From NCBI GenBank assembly GCA_009602725.1, contig WELB01000041.1:1-16067 (forward strand): a stretch of 16,067 nucleotides of DNA, read 5' to 3'. This document shows, piece after piece, positions 15,162-16,067 of the stretch; the first letter of the stretch is position 1, and the number at the start of each line of letters is the position of its first letter. The stretch comes from Spirogloea muscicola. Taxonomy: Eukaryota; Streptophyta; Zygnematophyceae; Spirogloeales; Spirogloeaceae. The translations under genes were made by a program, and so were the position numbers. Below the pieces are notes generated by a model. It was not told the origin of the DNA. It saw nothing but the letters and a program-made list of their open reading frames with translations, and searched no databases.

Positions 15162-16016
15162 TCATGTCAAGTGCGTGACAAGGTCCGCAAGGCCTGGATA
15201 TTCTGCAAGGAGCTGGGCGCGGTCGGCAAGCTCAAAATCGTCGAATGCAAAGGCGGGCGCAACAGTGCATCCGACAAGCGAGAAGTGTGCCTCCGGATCT
15301 CGCGTGGAGGTCGTGCCCACGGGCTCCAGCGTCGGGTGCGAGCCGAACCACACCCCCGGCGGCACCACGTGCTGAAGTTGCTGCCCGGCAGCTAAGTCCT
15401 TGCCTAGCACCGTCTGCTTCACGTTGCCATCCTCACCAAGCTCCACGACCTGCCCATTGCCGCGCCGCTCCAGCGACACCAGGAGAGCCTGGTGAGACGG
15501 GGAGGCAGCGCAGGCTGGCAGAGCGGTGGCCCGAAAGAACAGAAGCAGGGCAGCAAGTTACGCGCATGGACAGACTGCTCACCCAACACAGCACCACCTG
15601 GGTCCTAGGCGCTGAGCCCCGGCCTGGGGGTTGCGAGTTTGCCCGGGCAATGTCGACGTACCGTGAGGGGCTCGCCGAGGTAAAAGTGCCACACCTCGGC
15701 AGCAGGCATGCGGTGCAGGCGCGACACGCTGCCGGCGGGGAGGAGGAAGTAGATGGCAGTGCTGACGGCGCGACCGACCAGGTCTGGACCCGCCGGAGGG
15801 CCGGCGTGAGCGGAGCAGGGCCGGGGCGGCGGGGCGCGAGCCGGGGTGGGCGAGGGGGGAGGGGCGCGCACATGAGGGGGGGAGCGCCGATTGTGGGAGG
15901 TGGACGGAGGTGTCACGCAGGGTCTCGGCGAAGAAGCCGCCCTCGGGGTGCGGCTGCAGGCGCAGCTGCGCCACGAGCTGCCGGGCCGCCATGCCCCCCG
16001 GCGCCTCGGCGCCCAT
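15162..16016 (-). CDS. Cupin_5 (DUF985) family protein, 3 exons
   Basis: Small cupin-fold protein of the DUF985/cupin_5 family. The physiological substrate is not established. Minus-strand exons are 16016-15917, 15783-15662 and 15488-15162, joining to 549 nt (182 residues), which fits the family. Intron phases agree (1, then 0) with GT-AG borders. Motifs in order: LRLQPHPEGGFFAETL (exon 1), STAIYFLLPAG then SRLHRMPAAEVWHFYLGEPL (exon 2), and in exon 3 GQQLQHVVPPGVWFGS, SLVGCTVAPAFAFDDFELAD and a final YPGLADLVTHLT. The H-x-(5)-EVWH segment carries probable metal-binding His/Glu. The ATG at 16016 is the first seen, but the frame stays open to the window edge, so an N-terminal extension (perhaps a transit peptide) is possible; an alternative ATG is at 15992. 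The exon 1 donor (gtgaca) was chosen for phase. Confidence 0.85.
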
Positions 16017-16067
16017 GGCGGGGGGCGGGGGAGCAGCAGGTGCGGGTCGCCAGGGGGGCTGCCCGAC

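Noticed and set aside
1-16067. CRISPR array, bacterial operon, prophage or riboswitch
   Set aside because: No regularly spaced short repeats, Shine-Dalgarno-led tandem genes or phage genes are visible; the genes are spliced and eukaryotic.
1-16067. tRNA or rRNA genes
   Set aside because: I saw no convincing cloverleaf with conserved T-loop/D-loop boxes or rRNA core sequence by eye. A covariance-model scan would be needed for certainty.

Overview
The window looks like nuclear DNA of a green-lineage eukaryote, most probably an alga. One intron-rich gene of 30 exons, with short GT-AG introns of 85 to 405 nt, fills the left two thirds. Its predicted product can be read end to end as a phytocalpain of the DEK1 (DEFECTIVE KERNEL 1) family, known in land plants and streptophyte algae. 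Bacterial operon features are absent. I cannot tell from sequence alone whether the source is a streptophyte or a chlorophyte alga.

Layout. Bases 1-362 are GC-rich upstream/leader sequence with a CCG-type simple repeat. Bases 363-10872 (+) hold the DEK1-like gene. Joining 30 exons gives 6006 nt, which is 2001 codons plus stop, and every intron phase is compatible. The order is: 9 membrane segments, a hydrophilic loop shorter than in land plants, about 14 more membrane segments, a charged juxtamembrane arm with coiled-coil character, a LamG-like domain, a CysPc protease core with Cys-His-Asn all present, and a C-terminal calpain beta-sandwich (C2L/domain III). Bases 10873 to about 11400 look like 3' UTR, with candidate polyadenylation signals and a perfect hairpin. 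From 11381 to 12500 there is little: one possible short minus-strand exon and a two-copy 72-bp repeat.

Bases 12690-14520 are more GC-rich and repetitive. A near-palindrome of about 1 kb is centred near 13206, and both arms carry broken copies of what looks like the C-terminal part of a non-LTR-type reverse transcriptase. The plus-strand arm runs into a tandem, degenerate second copy of the protein tail. The right end (15162-16016, minus) encodes a three-exon cupin_5 (DUF985) protein whose 5' end may lie beyond the window.

The DEK1-like gene and the cupin gene converge on the repeat-rich zone. Nothing suggests that they act together. DEK1 is a membrane-anchored regulatory cysteine protease of development and cell-wall or position sensing in plants; the role of the cupin_5 family is largely unknown.
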